A stretch of 45,743 bases of DNA from contig NZ_BATP01000026.1 of the NCBI RefSeq assembly GCF_000739615.1, positions 1-45,743 of the forward strand, written 5' to 3'. Each line of letters opens with the position of its first letter. Positions within the stretch are counted from its first letter, which is position 1. The notes beneath the pieces were generated by a model, which ran no database searches, was not told the origin of the DNA, and saw only the letters and a program-made list of their open reading frames with translations. This document shows, piece after piece, positions 35,861 to 44,337 of this stretch. The stretch is from Haloferula sp. BvORR071. GTDB lineage: Bacteria > Verrucomicrobiota > Verrucomicrobiia > Verrucomicrobiales > Akkermansiaceae. Made by a program: the position numbers and the translations under genes.

Positions 35861-36448
35861 TCAAGGAATGAGGTCCTCCAAGGTCACCCGATCTCCGGAG
35901 GAGCCGATCCCTGAGCGACGCGGCTTGGGCGCGGTCAAGAGGTGCCCATGCTTCTCATAAAGCCGCGGAAAGCGTTCCGCGACGTCGGAATCATCCCAAG
36001 GCGCGTTTCTCGGCGGAAGTTCCTCCTCCAGCCCGAGTACCAGAAAGTAGAGGAAATGGGCCTCCTCATCGAGGACCGCCTTGTCGAACACTCTCGCGAC
36101 CCGTGAAGCGAAATAGAACTCCCTGAAGTTATTCGACACCTCATCGTCGATCAAGGAGTCAGGATTCTCCACGATCCGTTGGTAACGCTCTTCCGGCAGG
36201 ATCGCCACGCAATCGGCGAAATCCATGAAGCCGTCGTTGCCCGCGGTTCCATCCGAGGCCAGCCAAGCCGCAAGCCTGAAGGTCCGCGTGTAAAGACGCT
36301 CTTTGCGCAGGATCAGATCACGCCCAATCACGCCGGCCTCAGGCGGCGACATCGTCCTGCATTCTTCAGCAAGCCGGGCATCGATTTCCCGGAAGCTTGG
36401 TTGTCCCTTCCACAGCACCTTCAAGAGTTGGCGGGTCAGTTCGTTCAT
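35861..36448 (-). CDS. DUF4240 protein
   Basis: A 195-residue soluble protein starting at ATG 36448 (MNELTRQLLKVLWKGQPS). The segment FRLAAWLASDGTAGNDGFMDFADCVAIL followed by ENPDSLID is the DUF4240 hallmark, in which a small helical domain holds a G-C/N-D-DGF-x-DF motif. The C-terminal 60 residues are acidic with GLEEELPPRN and RFPRLYEKHG. It is embedded between the cyclase-family gene (11 nt gap) and uxaA (7 nt gap), so it belongs to the sugar-acid operon, which is odd for a family with no known metabolic role. Confidence 0.75.
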   Translation of the reverse strand: MNELTRQLLKVLWKGQPSFREIDARLAEECRTMSPPEAGVIGRDLILRKERLYTRTFRLAAWLASDGTAGNDGFMDFADCVAILPEERYQRIVENPDSLIDDEVSNNFREFYFASRVARVFDKAVLDEEAHFLYFLVLGLEEELPPRNAPWDDSDVAERFPRLYEKHGHLLTAPKPRRSGIGSSGDRVTLEDLIP

Positions 36449-36459
36449 GGTGTGGCACC

Positions 36460-37104
36460 CTACACTTTCATCAGGACTGCACGACAAGGCGATCCCGAGA
36501 AACCCGGCACCAGCAAGGGCAGCGCCATGAAGCTCGCGCCCTCCGCAAACTCCTGCCAGCCCTCCCGGAAGCACAGCTCCTCGATCACCCACACGCCGTT
36601 CCCCAGCAGGATCTCGTGGGTGAGCGCATTCTGCTCACCCGTCCCGCCGATTGAGAAATGATCGATCCCCACCGCCCGCACGTCGTGCTCCACCACCCAC
36701 TCCGCTCCCGCCGGCGATAGCCAGGGCGAGCAATGGATCCACTCCTCGGTCTTCGCGCGCTTGTGGCCCCAGCCGGTATTCATGAGCAGGATCTTTCCCG
36801 AGCATGGCCCCACGCCTTCCAGATCCGCCGGCCCGATCGGATGTCTCGCATCCAAGTGCGTGAGATCGGCAATCACCTGCTCCCCGCAAAAAGTCTCCAG
36901 CGGATAAGCATCAATCGCAGCACCGCCCGCCATTTTGTGCAGCGGCGCATCCAGATGCGTGCCGGTATGCGAGGCCATGTGGAATTCCTCCATCCGCCAG
37001 CCATCCAGCGGATGATCCGCCGTCCGCGGCAGGCGCACCGGCGGGTGCACGTGGCAATTCGGGCAGCCGTCAAAAAGCGGCTGGGATAGATCAAAGAGGC
37101 GCAT
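36460..37104 (-). CDS. Cyclase-family metal-dependent hydrolase (kynurenine formamidase fold)
   Basis: A 214-residue product from ATG 37104; a TTG at 37125 is a weaker alternative. FDLSQPLFDGCPNCHVHPPV opens the family fold, and the metal motif is ASHTGTHLDAPLH (His46, His50, Asp52), followed by IDHFSIGGTGEQN and ENALTHEILLGNGVWVIEEL-type end blocks. Members hydrolyse amides or lactones (kynurenine formamidase, some isatin and lactone hydrolases). In this operon the missing step between L-galactose dehydrogenase and sugar-acid oxidation is a lactonase, so I infer a lactone-opening role. It is between the aldo/keto reductase gene and DUF4240 on the same strand. Confidence 0.85.
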   Translation of the reverse strand: MRLFDLSQPLFDGCPNCHVHPPVRLPRTADHPLDGWRMEEFHMASHTGTHLDAPLHKMAGGAAIDAYPLETFCGEQVIADLTHLDARHPIGPADLEGVGPCSGKILLMNTGWGHKRAKTEEWIHCSPWLSPAGAEWVVEHDVRAVGIDHFSIGGTGEQNALTHEILLGNGVWVIEELCFREGWQEFAEGASFMALPLLVPGFSGSPCRAVLMKV

Positions 37105-37201
37105 GGATTCCGAAAACGATTCCAACCATGATTGAACCTGAATCTACACGCATAAAGGCATCTTTATCCGCGCAAACTTTCTCCAATTTCCAGCATCCAC
37201 C

Positions 37202-38161
37202 TCACCCGAGGATCGGATCGCGGTGCTGCGGCAGCCCGCGGGTGAAGTTGAAATTGTGGATCGGCCCGAGGATCTCCATCACCTCCGCCAGCAGATCCCG
37301 GTCAAAGGGTTGCTCCAGATAGGCGATATTCGCACGGATGTTGTCCGGATTCGCCGAGCCTACCAGCGTGCTGGCGATGGCCTCGTTGTCGCAGGCGAAC
37401 TGCAGCGCAAGCTGGACGATGTCCACGCCCTTGGCCCGGCAGTGCTCCATCGCCTTCCGGCACCCCTCCTGGATCGCCGGAGTCGAAGGATGCCAAGCCG
37501 GCACCCCCCGCTGCGTGAGCAGACCCATCCCTGTCGGCGAGGCATTGATGACCCCCACGCCCTTCTTCTGCAGATAGGGGATCATATCCCCCAGCGAGGT
37601 ATCATTCAGCTCGTAGTGGCAGAAGGACAGGATCGTCTCCACCGTGCCCGGTGCCACCCGGTCGAGGATGGACGGGAAAATCTTCAGCGGCAGCCCGGTG
37701 ATCCCGATGTGCCGCACGATCCCCTGCTCCTTCAGCTTCTGTAGCGTGGGCAAGGTTTCGTTCACGATCTGGTCATGATCCGCAAACTCGATATCGTGGC
37801 ACTGGATCAAGTCGATGTGATCGATCCCCAAGCGGATCATGCTGTGCTCAATGCTCCGCTCCGTGCTCGCGGCGGAGAAGTCGTAGTCGCCGCGCGGCTC
37901 GCTGTAGCTGCCGATCTTGGTCGCCAGGATGTAGGAATCCCGTGGCACGCCTTCCAGCGCCCATCCCAGTCGCAGCTCGGCCAAGGTCTGCCCGTAAGAC
38001 GGTGAGGTATCGATGAAGTTCATCCCGCCCTCCAAGGCCGCCCGCACTGTGGCGATGGCGTCATCGAGGGTCACTTGCCGGAAAACGGAGCCAAGCGAGG
38101 AGCCTCCAAAGCCGAGAACTGAGACCTGCAGGCCGGTCGAGCCGAGCGGACGATACTTCAT
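37202..38161 (-). CDS. Aldo/keto reductase, L-galactose (L-fucose) dehydrogenase type
   Basis: A 319-residue NAD(P)-dependent oxidoreductase. The catalytic tetrad is Asp51, Tyr56, Lys82 and His122: NFIDTSPSYGQTL, ILATKIGSY and LIQCHDIEFADHD. The whole length resembles plant L-galactose dehydrogenase, sharing blocks such as CHDIEF, HIGITGLPL-x-IF, VAPGTVETILSFCHYELND, GVGVINASPTGMGLLT, PAWHP and STLVGSA. Expected reaction: L-galactose (or L-fucose, its 6-deoxy form) to the lactone. It is the first gene of the five-gene minus-strand operon and is divergent from the AraC regulator. A generic AKR role is the alternative; the clear L-GalDH-like blocks make that less likely. Confidence 0.88.
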   Translation of the reverse strand: MKYRPLGSTGLQVSVLGFGGSSLGSVFRQVTLDDAIATVRAALEGGMNFIDTSPSYGQTLAELRLGWALEGVPRDSYILATKIGSYSEPRGDYDFSAASTERSIEHSMIRLGIDHIDLIQCHDIEFADHDQIVNETLPTLQKLKEQGIVRHIGITGLPLKIFPSILDRVAPGTVETILSFCHYELNDTSLGDMIPYLQKKGVGVINASPTGMGLLTQRGVPAWHPSTPAIQEGCRKAMEHCRAKGVDIVQLALQFACDNEAIASTLVGSANPDNIRANIAYLEQPFDRDLLAEVMEILGPIHNFNFTRGLPQHRDPILG

Positions 38162-38265
38162 GGGTTCGCGGCAGCATGACCACCTTAACCCTTCTCAGCC
38201 ATGCCGGTTTTTTGCCAATCCATGACGATTCTTGACCTATTCTCAGCTTCAGGAATGCTCCGATT

Positions 38266-39141
38266 GTGAGTCAGAATACCTTGGATCTGCCTTATTTCGT
38301 CTCGCCTCAGGTCCGCGAGGCCCGGCGCTTCTATCTCAATCTTAATCCTCCTGCCAGCCACCCTCTGACCGCCGCTTGTGGCGGTTGGGAGCGCTGCGCC
38401 CCGGATTTCCATATCGAGCGGGCGGACTTTCCCTTTCTGTGTGTCGAACTGGTTGCAAGCGGCAAGGGCCGACTCCAACTCGAAGACGGCGAGTGGCCGC
38501 TGCATCGTGGCAGTGTCTTCTCCTACGGCCCCGGGGTCCCCCACCGAATCGAGGCGGACCCTTCCGATCCGCCGGTGAAATACTTCCTCGATTTCACCGG
38601 CCGCGCTGGCCTTGAGCTCCTCCGCTCTGCCGATCTCTTGCCCGGAAGCTGCCGGGTCTTGCCGGAACCCGGCGATCTGGAACAGGCCTTCGAGCAAGTC
38701 ATCGCCAGCGGGCTCCGCACCGGCCCGCAAGCGGAACGCATCACCGCGCTCCATCTCGAGATCCTGCTGCTCACCCTCGCCGAATCCCCCGTCGCAACCG
38801 GCGGACGCGAGCAGTCCTACCAGACTTATCTGAAGTGCCGGGACTGCATTGAGCGCCGCTTTTTGGAGCTCCACACCGCCGCGGAAATCGCCGCCGCCTG
38901 CCACGTCTCGCCCGCCTACCTCTCCCGCCTCTTCGCCCTGCATGGCCACGAGTCCCCCTACCACGCGCTGCTGCGCTGCCGCATGCGCCACGCCGCCACC
39001 CTGCTCGACAGCGGCGGCCGCATTGTACGCGAGGTCGCGGAGGAACTGAATCTCGACCCCTTCCACTTCTCCCGGGTCTTCAAAAGGGTCCACGGCGTCT
39101 CCCCCGCGGAATTCCTGCGGCGGCGCTCCGGAACTTCCTGA
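38266..39141 (+). CDS. AraC-family transcriptional regulator
   Basis: A 291-residue regulator starting at GTG 38266. The N-terminal cupin-like sensor domain (1-130) contains FPFLCVELVASGKGRLQLED, RGSVFSYGPGVPHRIEAD and PVKYFLDFTG. The C-terminal double helix-turn-helix (about 190-291) shows TAAEIAAACHVSPAYLSRLFA and REVAEELNLDPFHFSRVFKR, ending in GVSPAEFLRRR. It is divergent from the L-galactose dehydrogenase-like gene with 104 nt between, so it most likely senses a sugar or sugar acid and activates the operon. I could not find an obvious paired operator by eye in that gap. Confidence 0.92.
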   Translation: MSQNTLDLPYFVSPQVREARRFYLNLNPPASHPLTAACGGWERCAPDFHIERADFPFLCVELVASGKGRLQLEDGEWPLHRGSVFSYGPGVPHRIEADPSDPPVKYFLDFTGRAGLELLRSADLLPGSCRVLPEPGDLEQAFEQVIASGLRTGPQAERITALHLEILLLTLAESPVATGGREQSYQTYLKCRDCIERRFLELHTAAEIAAACHVSPAYLSRLFALHGHESPYHALLRCRMRHAATLLDSGGRIVREVAEELNLDPFHFSRVFKRVHGVSPAEFLRRRSGTS

Positions 39142-39256
39142 AAATACCGGCATTTGTGGGATTCATGCGGATTGTAGCTCCGGACGAAGCGGACGCGGGC
39201 AAATGCACTTCTCCGGCCTTGCGCCGGGGGGAAGCCTCGTTTACTCCGGCTTTGCC

Positions 39257-40288
<1,032 letters not shown>

Positions 40289-40340
40289 GCGTTACAAAGC
40301 GCCCTAACAGACCCCTTTACTTTTCAGTAAATTTAGATAT

Positions 40341-40371
40341 AAGGCCCGGCACGCTGCTGCCGGGCCTTTCT
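40341..40371 (+). terminator. Rho-independent terminator of fbaA
   Basis: AAGGCCCGGCA (40341-40351) pairs perfectly with TGCCGGGCCTT (40358-40368) around a 6-nt loop, and a short T-rich tail TTTCTC follows. Confidence 0.85.
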
Positions 40372-40448
40372 CATGTCCGGACTTGGCGTGTCGCTTGGAA
40401 GCCCCCCATGACTTCCACGGGCCTTCTCACCCCGAAAGCCACTTCTCC

Positions 40449-40907
40449 ATGATCCGTCGTTACCAACCGGGCGATCACCTCGCCATCGGCCGCATTTTCC
40501 ATGAGGCGGTCCACCAGCTTGCCTCCCACGACTACACCCACGAGCAGTGCCTCGCCTGGTCGGATGGGGAAATCGATTTCCGCCGGTGGCAGCAGCGCTG
40601 TGGCCGCAAGCGCCCCTTCGTGAAGGAACTCGATGGCAATGTCGTCGGCTTCATGGAGCTAGATCCCGACGGCCACATCGACTGTACCTACATCGACCCC
40701 GCCTACGCGCGCCGCGGCTTCATGTCCCAGATCATGACCACCGTGAAGGACGAGGCGCGTGCCTGGGGCCTGGCCAGGCTGTATGCGGAAGTCTCGATAA
40801 CCGCCCTGCCCTTTTTCGCCCGCCACGGTTTCCGCCATGTGAGCAACAATGAGGTTCATGTCCGGGGCGAGACGCTCCCAAACTTCATCATGGAATGTTA
40901 TCTGTGA
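40449..40907 (+). CDS. GNAT-family N-acetyltransferase
   Basis: A 152-residue acetyl-CoA-dependent transferase from ATG 40449 (MIRRYQPGDHLAIGRIFHEAVHQL). The GNAT core shows FVKELDGNVVGFMELD (beta 4), CTYIDPAYARRGFMSQIM, the acetyl-CoA-binding R/Q-x-x-G/A loop, and LARLYAEVSITALPFFARHGF (final helix and strand). The pattern is that of the small YjcF/ElaA-type enzymes of unknown substrate. Placed 17 nt before the next plus-strand gene, so the two are probably co-transcribed. Confidence 0.9.
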   Translation: MIRRYQPGDHLAIGRIFHEAVHQLASHDYTHEQCLAWSDGEIDFRRWQQRCGRKRPFVKELDGNVVGFMELDPDGHIDCTYIDPAYARRGFMSQIMTTVKDEARAWGLARLYAEVSITALPFFARHGFRHVSNNEVHVRGETLPNFIMECYL

Positions 40908-40924
40908 GAGTGAAAGCTTAGCGC

Positions 40925-41419
40925 ATGTTCATTCTCCTCGTCGGACCCAGGGGCAGCGGCAAGAGCCACATCGGGCTCGTGCTGGAACGGCATCTGGGCG
41001 TCCGGTTTTTGCAGGTGGAGCCTCTATGGATGGCCTACCTTTCGGAATGCCGGGAAACCGGGCGACTTCCGGTAATCCCGGAAGGAATCGCCAAGGTGCA
41101 CCCGGAAATCCGCCTGGCGCTCCTGGAGCATGGAAGGCTGAGCGTGGAGACTACGGCGGCCTCTCAGGAGATTCTGGAAGGGCTCATGAAACTCCGACCG
41201 CGGGAGAAGACCATCGTCGCGCGGATCACAGCTCCGGAGGAGTTGTGCCAGCAGCGGGCCGAGGCCAAGGAACCCAACCCTCAGTTTCAGATGGATGCGG
41301 AAACGATCCACAACGTGAACGCCATGAGCAAAGCTGCATGGGTTCACGCGGATTTGGAGCTCCATAACGACGACCTCAGCGACGAGGCGATCGTGGCGGC
41401 GTTCCGGCCTCATTTGTAA
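40925..41419 (+). CDS. P-loop kinase-like NTPase, shikimate-kinase-like fold
   Basis: A 164-residue cytoplasmic protein. MFILLVGPRGSGKSHIGLVL has the Walker A motif GPRGSGKS (residues 7-14) of the nucleotide-kinase fold, resembling shikimate/gluconate kinases. The following LERHLGVRFLQVE and the lid-like region with REKTIVARITAPEELCQQR are compatible. I see no convincing second-substrate DxD/RxxxR motif, so the substrate is open. It follows the GNAT gene by 17 nt on the same strand. Confidence 0.75.
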   Translation: MFILLVGPRGSGKSHIGLVLERHLGVRFLQVEPLWMAYLSECRETGRLPVIPEGIAKVHPEIRLALLEHGRLSVETTAASQEILEGLMKLRPREKTIVARITAPEELCQQRAEAKEPNPQFQMDAETIHNVNAMSKAAWVHADLELHNDDLSDEAIVAAFRPHL

Positions 41420-41547
41420 GGATCAACCTGTCCGATCGGCGCAGGGGTGCTTCATGAGATTCGCACCGGAGTTGCCTTCTGATTTCATTCCCGGTTCATC
41501 AGGGCTTCCAGCGACGCAGGCGGGATCCGTCCATCCCGCCTTGCCCG

Positions 41548-41952
41548 ATGCCTAAAAAGCTCTTCGTCACCTTGTTCGTGGTCCTCGCGATCGCCTTCGT
41601 CCCCATTCTTATAAGCTTCGGACTCGTCGCCTTCACGGTCCCCACCGTGTGGGGATATGTTTCCACCTTCGCTGAGCTCGCACGCTTCAAGGCAAGCCAC
41701 GCCTTCGGATTCTCCATCCACTGCGCCTTCTACACGGCGATCTTCTACGGTCTCGCGCGCTTGGCCCATGCGATAAGCGTGCCCATGAAAGGCCCGCGGA
41801 TCCGCCTGGCGTTCCAGTGCGTGATTCTTGCGGGCATCGTTCTGTGCTCCTTCCTCCGCGTGATCACCTACAGTTCCTTCGGAGGACAGGGCGGCACCTA
41901 CACCTTCTGGGGTGCCCTTGAGCGCTTCATCGAGAAACGCCACAGACTCTGA
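41548..41952 (+). CDS. Small integral membrane protein of unknown function
   Basis: A 134-residue protein with about three hydrophobic helices: LFVTLFVVLAIAFVPILISFGLVAF, HCAFYTAIFYGLARLAHAI and LAFQCVILAGIVLCSFLRV. Its C-terminus is short and basic (RFIEKRHRL). No family recognised. It lies 128 nt after the kinase-like gene on the same strand and converges on the DUF3820 gene, with 7 nt between the stops. Confidence 0.7.
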   Translation: MPKKLFVTLFVVLAIAFVPILISFGLVAFTVPTVWGYVSTFAELARFKASHAFGFSIHCAFYTAIFYGLARLAHAISVPMKGPRIRLAFQCVILAGIVLCSFLRVITYSSFGGQGGTYTFWGALERFIEKRHRL

Positions 41953-41959
41953 ACACGCC

Positions 41960-42295
41960 TCAAGCGCCGTCCTCCGCATCCGGAAAACGATGCGCTTTCT
42001 TCCGCTTCGGATGAAAGCTCACGCGCCCGCCCTTTGCCTGCCGGATTGGATCGAAGAGCGAGTCCATCCCCACGCCCTTGATCTCGCACACGATCGCCAT
42101 CAGTTCACCGAGCCGACCCTTCGGAAATCCGCGCTCCTTGAACCAGAACAGGTATTCCTCCGGCAGATCGTAAATCGGCATCCCCCGCGGCGGCACCGCC
42201 ATGCGGCCATATTTGCCGAAGGGCATATAGGTGCCCCCGATCTCCGCGAGCAAATTACGGAAATCCTCGCGCTCGATGTCGGTCAGCGGAAACAA
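41960..42295 (-). CDS. DUF3820 family protein
   Basis: A 111-residue cytoplasmic protein. The domain is marked by TYMPFGKYGRMAVPPRGMPIYDL, then PEEYLFWFKERGFPKGRLGELM and CEIKGVGMDSLFDPIRQ, a good fit to DUF3820 (described in some databases as a putative quorum-sensing-regulated virulence factor, which is not evidence of function here). A basic tail RVSFHPKRKKAH follows. It is divergent from the VC0807-like membrane protein, 138 nt away. Confidence 0.85.
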   Translation of the reverse strand: MFPLTDIEREDFRNLLAEIGGTYMPFGKYGRMAVPPRGMPIYDLPEEYLFWFKERGFPKGRLGELMAIVCEIKGVGMDSLFDPIRQAKGGRVSFHPKRKKAHRFPDAEDGA

Positions 42296-42433
42296 GCCCC
42301 TACCATGGCCCGCCCGGGGCAGGATGCAATCCCCCGAACCGGCCTTTCCAACTCATTCCCCCTGCGAAACCGCCACGGATTTAGCATTTCCATCCGCCCC
42401 ACAACCCGCTTCCCTGCGGGCGATTTCAATCCC

Positions 42434-43210
42434 ATGCCCGAAACCAAGCCCAAGCCGGAACACCCGCTCGCCAATATCCTCGTGAACGTTATCGTTCCGG
42501 CGCTGGTGCTCAGCTACCTCAGCAAGGACCCCGCCCTCCAGGTGAAGCTCGGCAAGGCCGTCCGGCCCTGGCACATCGGCCCGCTCTGGGCGATGATCGT
42601 GGCGCTGGCGCTGCCGCTCGGCTACGGCGCCTGGCACTTCATCCAGACCCGCAAGGCCAATTTCTTCTCCGCCATCGGTGTGGTTTCGGTCCTCGCGACC
42701 GGACTGGTGACCTACTACCTCTGGAACAAGGACGGCACGGTGAAGCCGAATGCCGGCCTGCTCTTCGGCATCAAGGAGGCGCTCATCCCCTTGTTCCTCG
42801 CTTTCGCGATCCTCGGCTCGCGCAAGTCCCAGACCCCCTTGATCCGCCTCTTCCTCTACAACGACACCATTTTCGACGTCCCGAAGATCGAGAGCAAAAT
42901 CGAGGAACGCGGCGAAACCAGCCGTTACGCCGGGTTGCTCGACGGCGCCACCAAGTTGTTCGCCGGCTCCTTCTTCCTCAGCTCGCTCATGAACCTAGGC
43001 CTCGCCCAGTGGTTCTTCCGCGGCTTCGACGCCAATGCCATCGACGCGCTCGAGACTTATAACTCGCTCGTCGGCAAGCTCAACTGGTCTGGCCTCATCG
43101 CCATCGGTGTCCCGCTGATGGGCATCCTCTTCCTGATTCTCACCAAGCTGCTCAAGGGCCTGCGAGAACTCACCGGCCTGAAGGACGAGGAGCTGATGCT
43201 CCCGCGCTGA
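42434..43210 (+). CDS. VC0807-family integral membrane protein
   Basis: A 258-residue protein from ATG 42434 (MPETKPKPEHPLANILVN); the frame is open to well upstream but this is the conserved start. Helices are visible at NIIVNVIVPALVLSYLS-like 14-30, WAMIVALALPLGYGAWHFI, FFSAIGVVSVLATGLVTYYL, ALIPLFLAFAILGS, a central amphipathic loop, LFAGSFFLSSLMNLGLAQWFF and IAIGVPLMGILFLILTKLL, about seven in all. The layout PLGYGxxxFIxxRKxNFFSAIGxVSVL and IKEALIPLFL matches VC0807-type proteins, of unknown function (septation-like family). The inverted-repeat element begins 5 nt after the stop. Confidence 0.8.
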   Translation: MPETKPKPEHPLANILVNVIVPALVLSYLSKDPALQVKLGKAVRPWHIGPLWAMIVALALPLGYGAWHFIQTRKANFFSAIGVVSVLATGLVTYYLWNKDGTVKPNAGLLFGIKEALIPLFLAFAILGSRKSQTPLIRLFLYNDTIFDVPKIESKIEERGETSRYAGLLDGATKLFAGSFFLSSLMNLGLAQWFFRGFDANAIDALETYNSLVGKLNWSGLIAIGVPLMGILFLILTKLLKGLRELTGLKDEELMLPR

Positions 43211-43214
43211 GGAT

Positions 43215-43335
43215 ATGGAGTGCTGCGGCACGACGCCGCTTTCACTCTGGGTAGGTCATGCCTTGACCAGCGGCACCGGATTGCCGAAAGCGAGCGCCAC
43301 TGGAGCCAAAGCTGCGTCGTGCCGCAGCACTCCAA
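43215..43335. repeat. Inverted-repeat element, copy 2 (about 120 bp)
   Basis: The left end ATGGAGTGCTGCGGCACGAC (43215-43241) matches the reverse complement of the right end (43303-43335) with about one mismatch in 27 bp. Compared with copy 1 at 6663-6903 the arms share TGGAGTGC-N-G-N-GGCACGAC-N-CCGC and the adjacent AT bases, but the interior is much shorter. Like copy 1 it starts 5 nt after a stop codon. An internal word (43278-43295) recurs in inverted orientation in copy 1. Confidence 0.75.
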
Positions 43336-43341
43336 ATAAAA

Positions 43342-43363
43342 AGGCCCACCGTTAGGCGGGCCT
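43342..43363 (-). terminator. Terminator of the pterin dehydratase gene, at the edge of repeat copy 2
   Basis: On the minus strand AGGCCCGCC pairs with GGTGGGCCT (one mismatch) around a 4-nt loop and is followed by TTTTTATTT. It lies 36 nt after the stop of the pterin-4a-carbinolamine dehydratase gene. Confidence 0.7.
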
Positions 43364-43398
43364 CTTCAAGAAAACACGGCTTCTGCCGTCTCGCTCGC

Positions 43399-43683
43399 TC
43401 AATCCACCAGATTGTCGATCCGCTGCGCCAGCTCGATGTCCGCCTCGGTCACACCGCCGGCATCATGCGTCGTCAGGATTAGGGTCACCTTGGTATAGCG
43501 GATCCGGATGTCCGGGTGGTGCTGTGCTTCATCCGCGATCTCGGCGAGGTCGTTGACGAAATCGATCGCCTCCATGAATTCCTCGAACTCGACGGTCCGG
43601 GTAATGGTCTTCTTCTCATGCTCCCACTCGGGGCATTTTTTGAGGGCGGCCTTGAGATCGTCGTCTTCGAGCAGGTCGGACAT
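43399..43683 (-). CDS. phhB: Pterin-4a-carbinolamine dehydratase
   Basis: A 94-residue enzyme that dehydrates 4a-hydroxytetrahydropterin, recycling the pterin cofactor of aromatic amino acid hydroxylases. The start at ATG 43683 gives MSDLLEDDDLKAALKKCPEWE. The family signature is intact: FEEFMEAIDFVNDLAEIADEAQHHPDI with adjacent His55 and His56, then VTLILTTHDAGGVTEADIELAQRID. No phenylalanine hydroxylase gene is in the window. The upstream frame is open but unlike the family. It is divergent from the BamE-like lipoprotein gene. Confidence 0.93.
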   Translation of the reverse strand: MSDLLEDDDLKAALKKCPEWEHEKKTITRTVEFEEFMEAIDFVNDLAEIADEAQHHPDIRIRYTKVTLILTTHDAGGVTEADIELAQRIDNLVD

Positions 43684-43805
43684 GGCGAGGGAAGTTGCGG
43701 AGGGAGATTGCGTTCGGCGATTCTCGCTTGGCAAGCGAGTTTGCGCCGGAAATTTGCCACCGCGGGGGTTTGCAGGATTCGTGCCGCCGGTGTATCGCCA
43801 GTCAC

Positions 43806-44255
43806 ATGAAACCGCTGCTGCCGCTTGCCGCCTTTTCGGCGGCAATTCTTGCCTCCTGCGCGCCCTCCACCCCCGCTGCACGGATCGCCGCGCAGCCGCA
43901 GATGTACGAGGCCCTCTCCAGCCGCGAAAAACAAATGGTCAGCCAGGGCCAGATCGACAAGGGCATGAATACCGATGCCGTCTATCTGGCCTGGGGCCGC
44001 GCCAGCCGGGAGTATGAGGGCAGTGAAGGCAGCGCCCGCACCCTGCGCTGGGAATATCTTGGCAGCACCCCGGTTTACGGAGCCAGCTACGGCTGGTTCG
44101 GAGCCTACGGCTGGGGCACCGGTCGCCTCGGCCCCTACGGCTATTATCCAAATTACGGATACCCCTACGGTCCGGACGTGGTTTATGCCCCATACCGGCG
44201 GGCCAGCGTCCTTTTCCACAATGGCCGCGTCAGCTCTTGGGAAAAAACCCGCTGA
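43806..44255 (+). CDS. BamE/SmpA-like lipoprotein with Tyr/Gly-rich C-terminus
   Basis: A 149-residue lipoprotein from ATG 43806: MKPLLPLAAFSAAILASC has the lipobox ILASC. The N-terminal mature part (SREKQMVSQGQIDKGMNTDAVYLAWG, then RTLRWEYLG) follows the BamE/SmpA pattern, where a G-M-x-x-x-x-V segment precedes a W-x-Y strand. From about residue 91 the sequence is extremely rich in Tyr, Gly, Trp and Pro (GASYGWFGAYGWGTGRLGPY). It is an envelope protein; function cannot be stated. Confidence 0.75.
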   Translation: MKPLLPLAAFSAAILASCAPSTPAARIAAQPQMYEALSSREKQMVSQGQIDKGMNTDAVYLAWGRASREYEGSEGSARTLRWEYLGSTPVYGASYGWFGAYGWGTGRLGPYGYYPNYGYPYGPDVVYAPYRRASVLFHNGRVSSWEKTR

Positions 44256-44337
44256 GCCCTGGCGAGAGGAAAAACTGGCGCTCCTGAGGGCTTGAACTCA
44301 GCGGCAATCTGGGGATGGTAGCAGCCAAGTTGCTATC

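Noticed and set aside
38162..38265. Paired AraC operator in the gap upstream of the L-galactose dehydrogenase-like gene
   Set aside because: Some CATGAC repeats are present but spacing and matches are too weak to call.
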